Positions 27,465 to 35,274 of a stretch of 64,000 nucleotides of DNA are shown piece by piece. This stretch comes from Nitrobacter sp051535235 (GTDB lineage Bacteria; Pseudomonadota; Alphaproteobacteria; Rhizobiales; Xanthobacteraceae): assembly GCF_051535235.1 (NCBI RefSeq), contig NZ_JBPPLZ010000004.1, forward strand, positions 248,001-312,000, read 5' to 3'. The notes under the pieces were generated by a model. The model saw nothing but the letters and a program-made list of their open reading frames with translations, had not been told where the DNA came from and made no database searches. The stretch's first letter is position 1. Each line of letters begins with the position of its first letter. The position numbers and the translations under genes were made by a program.

Positions 27465-29747
27465 ATGCCGGAGCGGGGTGGGGCTCGGGAACGGACAGGC
27501 GGATACGCGGGGACGTGGCCGCCGCGGAAGGCTGCCGCTGCCAGTCCTTCGCAAGTCTCTTCGGGCACCTTGCCGGCGCTTGCCGCCCGGCTGCGAGACT
27601 GGGTGCGCGCCGAAGCCGGACCGGGACGGCTGTTGCCCTGGGTGCCGGTGGCGTTTGGCGTAGGCATCGCGATCTATTTTGCGGCCGACCATGAACCGAT
27701 AGCCTGGGTCGTTGTCCCGACTGCCGGCTTTCTCTGTCTTGCCGCGCTGCTGTTGCGTCGGCATCGGCTGTTTCCTGTGGCCGTCATGATCGCAGCGATG
27801 GCTGCGGGTTTTGCCGTTGCCACGATGAACACGGCGCGGATGACGCATGTCGTCCTGAAGCGGTCGATGTATTCGCCCATGCTCAAGGGCTTCGTCGAAA
27901 CCCGCGAGGTGCGCGAGCGCACCGACAGATTTGTTCTGCGTGTCGTGCGGATGGACGATTACCGGCGGCACGTCAAACTGGATCGCGTGCGGCTGTCGGT
28001 CAGGAAGGGCGCTGCGCCGGCCGTCGGCAGCTTCGTGGAACTGAAAGCGCGGCTGCAGCCGCCGCTTATGCCCGTGCGGCCCGGAAGCTACGATTTCGCC
28101 CGCGACATGTATTTCCAGGGCATCGGCGCCTCCGGGTTCGTCATGGGCGCGATCAAAATCGTGGATACGCCGTCCGGCGGCGGGGTCGCCCTGCGTTACG
28201 CCGCGCTGATGCAGGAGCTTCGTGACGCCATCGACGCCCGCATCCACGTTGTCCTCGACGGCGATTCACGGGCAATCGCCACCGCGCTCCTGACCGGACG
28301 GCGTGACGCCATCACGACGCCGGTCAACGATGCCATGTTCATTTCGGGGCTCGGCCATGTGCTCTCGATTTCCGGCTATCACATGGCCGTGGTCGCCGGC
28401 GTGGTGTTCTTCGCGGTGCGCGCGCTGCTGGCGCTGATCCCGGCGCTGACGGCGGCTTTCCCGATCAAGAAATGGTCGGCGGCCGCGGCGCTCGCAGCCG
28501 CGGCGTTTTATCTGCTGCTGTCGGGCGCCGAGGTCGCGACCCAGCGCTCGTTCTTCATGACGGCGGTGGTGCTGATCGCAGTCATGGTCGACCGGCGCGC
28601 CATCACGTTTCGCACGCTCGCGGTCGCGGCGATGATCGTGCTCGCGATTGCGCCGCAGGCGCTGGTGCATCCGAGCTTTCAGATGTCGTTCGCGGCAACG
28701 CTCGGCCTGGTGGCGCTGGTTCAGGTCGGGATGCCGAAACTGTTTGCAACGCCCGATCACTCGCCGACCGCGCGCGCGGCGCTATGGGGCGGAAGGGAAA
28801 TCGTCACGCTGGCGCTGGCCTCTCTGGTCGCCGGGCTTGCGACAACGCCGTATGCCGCGTTCCACTTCCATCGCGTGACGCCTTATGGCGTGGTCGCGAA
28901 CCTGCTGGCGATGCCGGTGGTCTCCGCGCTGGTGATGCCGGCGGGGCTTCTTGGCCTTGCGGCCATGCCGTTTGGTTTTGATGGCATGTTCTGGCGGTTG
29001 ATGGACTTCGGCATCGAATGGATGATCGCCGTTGCCCAATGGGTCGCGGCGCTTCCCGGCGCCATCGGCCGCATGGCGGCGTTCGGCACGGGGCCGCTGA
29101 TCGCGGCGACCGCGGGCATCATTTTGCTCGGACTGCTCAGGACGCCGCTGCGCTGGAGCGGCGCGGCCATCATCGGACTGGCGATCGCATGGTCGCTTGC
29201 CGTGGCGCAGCCGGACATTCTGATCTCCGCCGACGGCCGCAATGTCGGCGTTCGGGGCGGGGACGGCCGGCTGCATGTGATCAGCGCGGGCAAGGACGCC
29301 TTCACGGTGAGGGAATGGCTGGCTGCCGACGCCGACAGACGCGGGCCTGCCGATCCTTCGCTCGCGGAGGGCGTTTCCTGTGACGACGCGGGCTGCGTGG
29401 TCAAGGCAAGCGGCGGTGGAATCGTCGCGCTGGCGCGACGGCCGGATGCGATGGAGGACGACTGCCTGCGGGCAGCGGTGATGGTGACGGCATGGCAGGC
29501 TCCGGAGGGTTGTCTCGCGCAGGTCGTCGATCAGGAGCGGCTGCGCCGGGAAGGCGCCCTGGCGTTGCGGCGTGCCCCGGGGAGCGCAAAACACTTTGTC
29601 GTCGATGCGGTCAGGCCCGATCATGTCGATCGGCCATGGTCGCCAGCCGCCGCGGATAAAAAGCCGCCGCCTATCGGCGATCGACCGGAGTCCGGGCGAC
29701 CGATCGATGCCACGCCCGCGGCCGACGATCTCCAGATGGACGATTGA
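27465..29747 (+). CDS. comEC: ComEC/Rec2-family membrane protein
   Basis: Polytopic inner-membrane channel of the DNA-uptake family. The frame is open from at least 27345, but that start would translate part of the upstream repeat, so I prefer the ATG at 27465 (760 residues). An N-terminal DUF4131-type region is followed by the Competence domain with HVLSISGYHMAVVAGV, SGAEVATQRSFFMTAVV and a block of hydrophobic helices to about residue 580. The C-terminal 150 residues (ISADGRNVGVRGGDGRLHVI and onward) lack the HxHxDH metallo-beta-lactamase motif seen in full ComEC. Whether the organism takes up DNA cannot be told from this. Confidence 0.88.
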   Translation: MPERGGARERTGGYAGTWPPRKAAAASPSQVSSGTLPALAARLRDWVRAEAGPGRLLPWVPVAFGVGIAIYFAADHEPIAWVVVPTAGFLCLAALLLRRHRLFPVAVMIAAMAAGFAVATMNTARMTHVVLKRSMYSPMLKGFVETREVRERTDRFVLRVVRMDDYRRHVKLDRVRLSVRKGAAPAVGSFVELKARLQPPLMPVRPGSYDFARDMYFQGIGASGFVMGAIKIVDTPSGGGVALRYAALMQELRDAIDARIHVVLDGDSRAIATALLTGRRDAITTPVNDAMFISGLGHVLSISGYHMAVVAGVVFFAVRALLALIPALTAAFPIKKWSAAAALAAAAFYLLLSGAEVATQRSFFMTAVVLIAVMVDRRAITFRTLAVAAMIVLAIAPQALVHPSFQMSFAATLGLVALVQVGMPKLFATPDHSPTARAALWGGREIVTLALASLVAGLATTPYAAFHFHRVTPYGVVANLLAMPVVSALVMPAGLLGLAAMPFGFDGMFWRLMDFGIEWMIAVAQWVAALPGAIGRMAAFGTGPLIAATAGIILLGLLRTPLRWSGAAIIGLAIAWSLAVAQPDILISADGRNVGVRGGDGRLHVISAGKDAFTVREWLAADADRRGPADPSLAEGVSCDDAGCVVKASGGGIVALARRPDAMEDDCLRAAVMVTAWQAPEGCLAQVVDQERLRREGALALRRAPGSAKHFVVDAVRPDHVDRPWSPAAADKKPPPIGDRPESGRPIDATPAADDLQMDD

Positions 29748-29758
29748 CCAGGTTGCGA

Positions 29759-30460
29759 TCAATACTTGCGGTAGATGCCGATCAGCTTGCCCTGGATCTG
29801 CACGCGGTTCGGCGGAAGGATACGAACCTCGTAAGCCGTGTTCGCGGGTTCGAGCGCGATCGAGGCCCCGCGGCGGCGGAAGCGCTTCAACGTCGCTTCT
29901 TCTTCGTCGATCAGCGCAACGACGATGTCGCCGGTTTCCGCCGACTCGTTGCGCCGGATCAGCGCCAGGTCGCCGTCGAGGATTCCGGCCTCGACCATCG
30001 AGTCGCCGCGCACTTCAAGCGCATAGTGCTCGCCATTGCCGAGCATGTCCGGCGGAACGCTGATGGTATGGCTGCAGGTCTGCAATGCCTCGATCGGTGT
30101 GCCGGCCGCAATGCGTCCCATCACCGGAACGGCAACCGGGCGATCCGCGGCATCGTCGTTGCCGCTGGGCCGGCGGACCTTGCCGAGATTGCCTTCGATG
30201 ACGCTCGGCGTGAAACCGCGCCGGCCACCGCCGCCGCCGGCGGCGAGCTCCGGCAGCTTGATGACCTCGATGGCGCGTGCGCGATTGGGCAGGCGGCGGA
30301 TGAAGCCACGTTCCTCCAGCGCCGTAATCAGACGATGGATGCCCGACTTGGAGCGCAGATCGAGTGCGTCCTTCATTTCATCGAACGAGGGCGGAACGCC
30401 GGATTCCTTTAGCCGTTCATTGATGAATCGCAGAAGTTCGTACTGTTTGCGCGTGAGCAT
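29759..30460 (-). CDS. lexA: LexA repressor
   Basis: SOS-response repressor and self-cleaving protease. The N-terminal winged helix starts MLTRKQYELLRFINERL. The C-terminal S24 domain has the Ser in GDSMVEAGILDGD and the Lys in EEATLKRFRR; RIAAGTPIEA contains the Ala-Gly cleavage site. The length of 233 residues, with an alanine/glycine-rich linker around residue 75, is usual for Rhizobiales. It converges with comEC and has an alphaproteobacterial SOS box upstream, so autoregulation is expected. Confidence 0.96.
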   Translation of the reverse strand: MLTRKQYELLRFINERLKESGVPPSFDEMKDALDLRSKSGIHRLITALEERGFIRRLPNRARAIEVIKLPELAAGGGGGRRGFTPSVIEGNLGKVRRPSGNDDAADRPVAVPVMGRIAAGTPIEALQTCSHTISVPPDMLGNGEHYALEVRGDSMVEAGILDGDLALIRRNESAETGDIVVALIDEEEATLKRFRRRGASIALEPANTAYEVRILPPNRVQIQGKLIGIYRKY

Positions 30461-30566
30461 GCCGACTTTAGTCCCCGGTTGATGGTGCCCGCCGTCCGAT
30501 TCCGAAAATGCCTCGCGGCGTTCAACGCCTCGAGCGCTCGAAACAAATCATGAACGAACACTATAT

Positions 30567-30581
30567 GTTCGATATGTGTTC
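30567..30581 (-). promoter_or_regulatory. LexA operator (SOS box, GTTC-N7-GTTC)
   Basis: GTTC-GATATGT-GTTC is an exact direct-repeat SOS box of the alphaproteobacterial type, about 107 bases upstream of the lexA start. An overlapping inverted version, GAAC-ACTATAT-GTTC at 30556-30570, shares one half-site. Confidence 0.88.
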
Positions 30582-30616
30582 CGCAAGTGTTTAATTTAGC
30601 GTCAACGCGTGAGGTT

Positions 30617-31831
30617 TTACGACAGCGCGAGTTTGATGACGTCGCACGGCTCGCCCTTTTGGGCGGCGGGCGCGAACGGCGCGCGCACCACGAGCGCCTC
30701 CGCCGCGGCGAGATTGCCCAGCAGCGAACTGTCCTGATGACCGACCGGCATCGCGGTCGGCAGCCCCTCGGCCGAGTGCGCCAGGCGCGCGCGCAGATAA
30801 TCCTGCCGTGCCTGATTGGAAGGCAGGTCCTTGCCCAGCAGCGCGCGTTCAACGCGATGGCCGACGTCCTTGCGCCCGGACAGCGCGCGGATCAACGGCA
30901 CCATGAACAGGAACGCGCAGATATAGGACGAGACGGGATTGCCGGGCAGGCCGATCACGCGCATCGGGCCGAGCCGCCCGTGCATCATCGGCTTGCCGGG
31001 CCGCAGCGCGATCCGCCAGAACGCGATCTCCACGCCTTCGGCCTCGAGCGCCCGCTTGACGAAGTCATGGTCGCCGACCGACGCACCGCCCGTGGTGACG
31101 AGAATGTCGGCGCCGCTGTCGCGGGCGCGGCGGATGGCGGTCCTCGTCGCGTCCATGGTGTCGGCGACGACGCCGAGGTCGAGCGCCTCGGCGCCTTCGC
31201 TGCGGGCGAGCGCGCGAAGCGCATAGCCGTTGGACAGGATGATCTGTCCGGGACCCGGCGTCGTGCCCGGCAGAACCAGTTCGTCGCCGGTGGCGAGCAC
31301 GGCGACTTTCGGACGGCGATGCACCGGCAGGTCCGGATAGTTCATGCCGGCGGCGAGGGAGAGATGGCGGTCGGTGAGATGGCTATGGGCGCGCAGCAGC
31401 ACGTCGCCCTCGCGAAAATCGACGCCGGCGGCGCGGATGTTTTTTCCGGCGGCGGTGGCTTCCTTGACGATGACGTGGTCGCCGTCGCGTTCGGTGTCTT
31501 CCTGGATCACGACGGTGTCGGCGCTGTCCGGCACCACGCCGCCGGTGAAAATTCTCAAGGCCTCGCCGGTCTGTAGCGCCCGCGCGAGAGGCCGTCCTGC
31601 GGCGATCTCTCCGATCACATGCAGCCGCGCCGGAATCGTCGCGATGTCGGCGGCACGCACCGCATAGCCGTCCATCGCGGACATCGCAACCGGCGGCTGG
31701 GTTCGCAGCGAGGGAAGGTCCCGCGCCAGCACCCGGCGATGAGCGTCGTCAAGGCCGACCATTTCTTCCGGCAGCGGTTCGACTCCGGCCAGAACAGCCG
31801 CTAAAGCGTCGGCGACCGCCATCAAGGGCAT
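30617..31831 (-). CDS. moeA: Molybdopterin molybdenumtransferase MoeA
   Basis: Inserts molybdate into adenylylated molybdopterin. The ATG at 31831 has GGGAGAGAATGTC upstream and gives 404 residues (MPLMAVADALAAVLAG); a longer opening to 31921 lacks support. The motifs AMDGYAVRAADI, IFTGGVVPDSADTVV, VLATGDEL, TTGGASVGDHDFV and LPGNPVSS are all present. In related genomes moeA directly follows moaC; here about 930 bases holding an SPW-repeat gene separate the two. Confidence 0.95.
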   Translation of the reverse strand: MPLMAVADALAAVLAGVEPLPEEMVGLDDAHRRVLARDLPSLRTQPPVAMSAMDGYAVRAADIATIPARLHVIGEIAAGRPLARALQTGEALRIFTGGVVPDSADTVVIQEDTERDGDHVIVKEATAAGKNIRAAGVDFREGDVLLRAHSHLTDRHLSLAAGMNYPDLPVHRRPKVAVLATGDELVLPGTTPGPGQIILSNGYALRALARSEGAEALDLGVVADTMDATRTAIRRARDSGADILVTTGGASVGDHDFVKRALEAEGVEIAFWRIALRPGKPMMHGRLGPMRVIGLPGNPVSSYICAFLFMVPLIRALSGRKDVGHRVERALLGKDLPSNQARQDYLRARLAHSAEGLPTAMPVGHQDSSLLGNLAAAEALVVRAPFAPAAQKGEPCDVIKLALS

Positions 31832-32384
31832 GACATTCTCTCCCAGGTTCCCACCGATCCGATTTCCGGCATCGGCGGGAGGCTGTGCGAACGTTACGAT
31901 CAAAGGACTACTGGCAAACATCGATAGCCAGAGAGTTTTTCAGATTTGGCGTCCGCCTCGCGAGGCTGCCGCCGGTTCGGCTGGATCGTCGAAGAAACGG
32001 AGTGCACTTCGCCGGCGCAGGACCTCATCTACAGAACTTGCGATCCGCAGACAACGTCCGCCGAAACATTGGGGAGGCCGGTTCGGCCGGCCTTAGGGCT
32101 CCAGCGGCATCGGGTGGCCGCTCCCCAGGCGGGAGTTCAACCGTCTGATGAACCCAGAATCCAAATCCTACCGGAGATCATCGGGTTGTCCGCGTCTCCT
32201 GATTCCAGACCAAAACGGACATCGAGGGCAGACAAACGAGGGCAAACAAACCTTTCGGAATCGGAGCAACGACGGAACCGCCCGGTGCCCGGACCGGTTG
32301 TCCGGAAAGGGGGAGGAGCGATCCGGGCGACGACAATTGTCCAAGGGCACAAGCCGAACAAGGGCACAGACCAAGGAGGCATCC
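31832..32384. other. Gene-free region between moeA and SPW-repeat gene
   Basis: This 553-base stretch lies between divergently transcribed moeA and the SPW gene. Short open frames exist in several phases but none shows a start signal or a sequence I recognise. The only structure is a perfect hairpin AGGCCGG-TTCGG-CCGGCCT at 32075-32093 without a T-run. From about 32200 the base composition is less GC-rich, consistent with a promoter region for the SPW gene. Confidence 0.5.
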
Positions 32385-32777
32385 ATGAAGTGGAAATGGC
32401 GACGGGAATCGATCCTCGATGTCTACAATCTCGTGCTGGCTCTGGTCCTGTTCGTGACGCCGTGGTTTCTCGCGCGGGCCACCGCCACGACAGACCTCGA
32501 TCTCTGGGCCAGCGCCGCCGCGATCGGTGCGATCTCCGTGATCGCGCTGCTGGCGTTTTCCTGGTGGACAGAATGGGTCAACCTGCTGCTCGGATTCTGG
32601 CTGATCGCGTCGCCCTGGGTTCTGGGCTTCGCCCATACCCGCGCCATGCACTTCAGCATCGGCATCGGCGTCGTGGTGGCGTTCCTGTCGGCGCTGGAAA
32701 TATGGCTGGTCTACGACAAGGAGGACGAAACTCGCCACCTTGCGCAGACGGAGCAGGATCGGCCGCTATTTCACTGA
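32385..32777 (+). CDS. SPW-repeat membrane protein
   Basis: Small integral membrane protein of 130 residues. A strong AAGGAGG site at 32373-32379 precedes the ATG. The sequence has four hydrophobic segments and two SPW-type repeat units: one degenerate (LFVTPWFLAR) and one canonical (LIASPWVLGF). The function of SPW-repeat proteins is unknown. The last 12 bases overlap the 3' end of the convergent moaC. It interrupts the minus-strand moeA/moaC/trp series, suggesting a later insertion. Confidence 0.82.
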   Translation: MKWKWRRESILDVYNLVLALVLFVTPWFLARATATTDLDLWASAAAIGAISVIALLAFSWWTEWVNLLLGFWLIASPWVLGFAHTRAMHFSIGIGVVVAFLSALEIWLVYDKEDETRHLAQTEQDRPLFH

Positions 32778-33278
32778 CGGGGCCTCCGTCACGAGATAGT
32801 GGCCGGATTTGCCGCCCTTCTTCTCGACGAGGTGAATGCCCTCGATGCGCACCCCGCGTTCGACGGCCTTGATCATGTCGTAGATCGTCAGGCAGGCCAC
32901 GGAGACCGCGGTCAAGGCTTCCATCTCCACGCCGGTCGGGCCGGAGACCTTGACGCTGGCCTGCACCCGGCAGCCCGGAATCTTTTTGTCGGTCTCAATG
33001 TCGAGCGTGACCTTCGCCAGCGCCAGCGGATGGCACAGTGGAATCAGGTCCGAGGTTCGCTTGGCCGCCATGATGCCGGCGATGCGGGCGGTGCCGAGCA
33101 CGTCGCCTTTCTTGGCGTTGCCGCTTTCGATCAGCGCCAGCGTGGCTTTCGTCATGACCACCACGCCTTCCGCGACGGCGACGCGTTCGGTGGCGGGTTT
33201 GGCCGAGACGTCGACCATCCGCGCTTCGCCTTTGGCGTCGATGTGGGTGAGGGCGGGTTCGTCTTTCTTGCTGGCCAT
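32766..33278 (-). CDS. moaC: Cyclic pyranopterin monophosphate synthase MoaC
   Basis: Forms cyclic pyranopterin monophosphate in molybdenum-cofactor synthesis, together with MoaA encoded elsewhere. The diagnostic stretches MVDVSAKPATERVAVAEG, SDLIPLCHPLALAKV, GPTGVEMEALTAVSVA and LTIYDMIKAVERG are intact; the length of 170 residues is typical. It follows trpC by nine bases on the same strand, consistent with cotranscription. Confidence 0.96.
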   Translation of the reverse strand: MASKKDEPALTHIDAKGEARMVDVSAKPATERVAVAEGVVVMTKATLALIESGNAKKGDVLGTARIAGIMAAKRTSDLIPLCHPLALAKVTLDIETDKKIPGCRVQASVKVSGPTGVEMEALTAVSVACLTIYDMIKAVERGVRIEGIHLVEKKGGKSGHYLVTEAPSVK

Positions 33279-33287
33279 ATGCGTCCT

Positions 33288-34106
33288 TTACCCTTCCTTT
33301 AAGGAATTCGCGCGCTCCCGCGCCAGCAGCGTGCGGGTCGCGGCGGTGACGTCGGCCTGCCGCATCAGGCTTTCGCCGACGAGGAAGGTGGAGATGCCGA
33401 CCCGATCGAGCCGTGCGAGGTCGCCCGGCGCGAAGATGCCGCTTTCGCCGACCAGCAGGCGGTCTTTCGGAACGAGCGGCGCCAGCGCTTCGCTGGTCGC
33501 GAGCGTCGTCTCGAACGTGCGCAGGTTGCGGTTGTTGATGCCGATCATCGGCGAATCGAGTTTCAGCGCGCGATCGAGTTCGGCGCGGTCGTGAACCTCG
33601 AGCAGCACGTCCATGCCGAGATCGAACGCCGCCGCCTCGATGTCCTTCGCCGTCGCATCGTCGAGCGCGGCCATGATGATCAGGATGCAGTCGGCTCCAT
33701 GCGCGCGAGCCTCGGCCACCTGATAGGTGTCGAACATGAAGTCCTTGCGCAGCACCGGCAGCGCGGTCGCGGCGCGGGCGGCGGTCATGAAATCGAGCCG
33801 GCCCTGAAAGGAGGGCGTATCTGTCAGGACGGAAAGACAGGCCGCGCCGCCGGCCTCGTAGGCGCGCGCCAGTGCCGGCGGATCGAAGTCGCCGCGGATC
33901 AGCCCTTTCGAGGGTGAGGCCTTCTTGATCTCGGCGATCAGCGCATACTCGCCGCGGGCGTGTTTTGCGCGGATGGCCTGGACGAAGCCACGTGGCGGCG
34001 ACGCTGTTTTGGCGGCGGCCATGACCTCGGAAAGCGGGCTCGCGCGCTTGGCGGCAGCGATTTCCTCGCGCTTGTAGGCTTCGATCTTGGTCAGGATGTC
34101 GGCCAC
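33288..34106 (-). CDS. trpC: Indole-3-glycerol phosphate synthase
   Basis: TIM-barrel enzyme of tryptophan synthesis. At 272 residues it is the monofunctional form. Visible motifs are MADILTKIEAYKREEIAAAK, LIAEIKKASPSKGLI, ACLSVLTDTPSFQG, VLRKDFMFD, IGINNRNLRTFE and VGESGIFAPGDL. It lies downstream of trpD, with a palindromic repeat in the gap. Confidence 0.96.
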   Translation of the reverse strand: MADILTKIEAYKREEIAAAKRASPLSEVMAAAKTASPPRGFVQAIRAKHARGEYALIAEIKKASPSKGLIRGDFDPPALARAYEAGGAACLSVLTDTPSFQGRLDFMTAARAATALPVLRKDFMFDTYQVAEARAHGADCILIIMAALDDATAKDIEAAAFDLGMDVLLEVHDRAELDRALKLDSPMIGINNRNLRTFETTLATSEALAPLVPKDRLLVGESGIFAPGDLARLDRVGISTFLVGESLMRQADVTAATRTLLARERANSLKEG

Positions 34107-34130
34107 GCCATTCCGTCCTCAAAGCCTTGT

Positions 34131-34207
34131 CATTGCGAGGAGCGAAGCGACGAAGCAATCCAGTTTCCCGTGGAACCTGTCTGGATTGCTTCGCTGCGCT
34201 CGCAATG
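34131..34207. repeat. Dispersed imperfect palindrome between trpC and trpD
   Basis: Outer arms CATTGCGAG (34131-34139) and CTCGCAATG (34199-34207) enclose inner arms CGAAGCAATCCAG (34151-34163) and CTGGATTGCTTCG (34181-34193), all perfect. This is the well-known 'cattgcgaggagcgaagcga' type intergenic element of Bradyrhizobium and Rhodopseudomonas. The whole 77 bases can fold into one long stem and would be transcribed within the trpD-trpC message. Confidence 0.85.
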
Positions 34208-34222
34208 ACGAAACGCAAAACA

Positions 34223-35236
34223 TCATTGGTTCGAAACCGCAATCAACTGCTTCAGTTTGTTCATCGCCGCGCCGCTGTCGAGCGATTTCGCGCCGAGCGC
34301 GACGCCGTCCTTCAGGTTCTTCGCCTTGCCCGCGACGATCAGGGCCGCGGCCGCATTGAGCAGCGCGACGTCGCGAAAAGCGCCAGGCTTGCCTTCGAGC
34401 ACGCCGCACAAGGACGCCGCGTTCGCCTCGGCGTCGCCGCCCTTCAGCGCGTCGCCAGCGGTGCGCGGCAGACCGGCATCATCGGGCGAAACTTCGAAGG
34501 TGCGGATGTTGCCGTTTTCGAGCGCGGCCACGAATGTCGGGCCGGTGAGGGTAATCTCGTCGAGCCCGTCGGAGCCGTGCACCACCCACACCGAATCCGA
34601 GCCGAGGTTCTTGAGCACCTGCGCCAGCGGCTCGACCCATTTCCGCGAGAACACGCCGACCATCTGCCGCCTGACGCCGGCGGGATTGGACAGCGGGCCG
34701 AGCAGATTGAAGATGGTGCGGGTCGCGAGTTCGACGCGGGTCGGGCCGACGTTCTTCATCGCCGGATGGTGCGCCGGCGCGAACATGAAGCCAATGCCGG
34801 CCTCGCCGACGCAGCGGCCGACCTGTTCGGGCGTGAGGTCGATCCTGATGCCGAGCGCGGCGAGGCAATCGGCGGCGCCGGATTTCGAGGACAGCGCGCG
34901 GTTGCCGTGCTTGGCGACGGGAACGCCAGCGCCGGCGACGATGAACGAGGCGCAGGTCGAGACATTCACCGAACCCGATCCGTCGCCGCCGGTGCCGACG
35001 ACATCGACGGCATCGGCAGGGGCGGTGACCCGAAGCATCTTGGCACGCATCGCCGAGACCGCGCCGGTGATCTCGTCGACGGTTTCGCCGCGCACGCGCA
35101 GCGCCATCAGAAGCCCGCCCATCTGCGAAGGCGTCGCCTCGCCGGACATCATGCTGTCGAATGCCGACGCTGCCTCCTCGCGCGTCAGCGTCGCGCCGGT
35201 GGCGACTTTTCCGATCAGGGCCTTGAGATCGTCCAT
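34223..35236 (-). CDS. trpD: Anthranilate phosphoribosyltransferase
   Basis: Transfers phosphoribose to anthranilate. The PRPP-binding motif VDVVGTGGDGSGSVNVST lies near residues 79-96, and KHGNRALSSKSGAADCLAALG, FMFAPAHHPAMKNVGPTR and NLLGPLSNPAGVRRQMVGV follow. The length of 337 residues is normal. It is downstream of ppiD by 38 bases and upstream of trpC. Confidence 0.96.
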   Translation of the reverse strand: MDDLKALIGKVATGATLTREEAASAFDSMMSGEATPSQMGGLLMALRVRGETVDEITGAVSAMRAKMLRVTAPADAVDVVGTGGDGSGSVNVSTCASFIVAGAGVPVAKHGNRALSSKSGAADCLAALGIRIDLTPEQVGRCVGEAGIGFMFAPAHHPAMKNVGPTRVELATRTIFNLLGPLSNPAGVRRQMVGVFSRKWVEPLAQVLKNLGSDSVWVVHGSDGLDEITLTGPTFVAALENGNIRTFEVSPDDAGLPRTAGDALKGGDAEANAASLCGVLEGKPGAFRDVALLNAAAALIVAGKAKNLKDGVALGAKSLDSGAAMNKLKQLIAVSNQ

Positions 35237-35274
35237 CGAATGCTTTCGGGAATTATGGGACGCCGTCGATCCCG

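Noticed and set aside
31946..32384. Possible gene in the moeA-SPW gap
   Set aside because: Frames are short or run into the SPW gene in another phase, with no ribosome-binding site and no familiar sequence.
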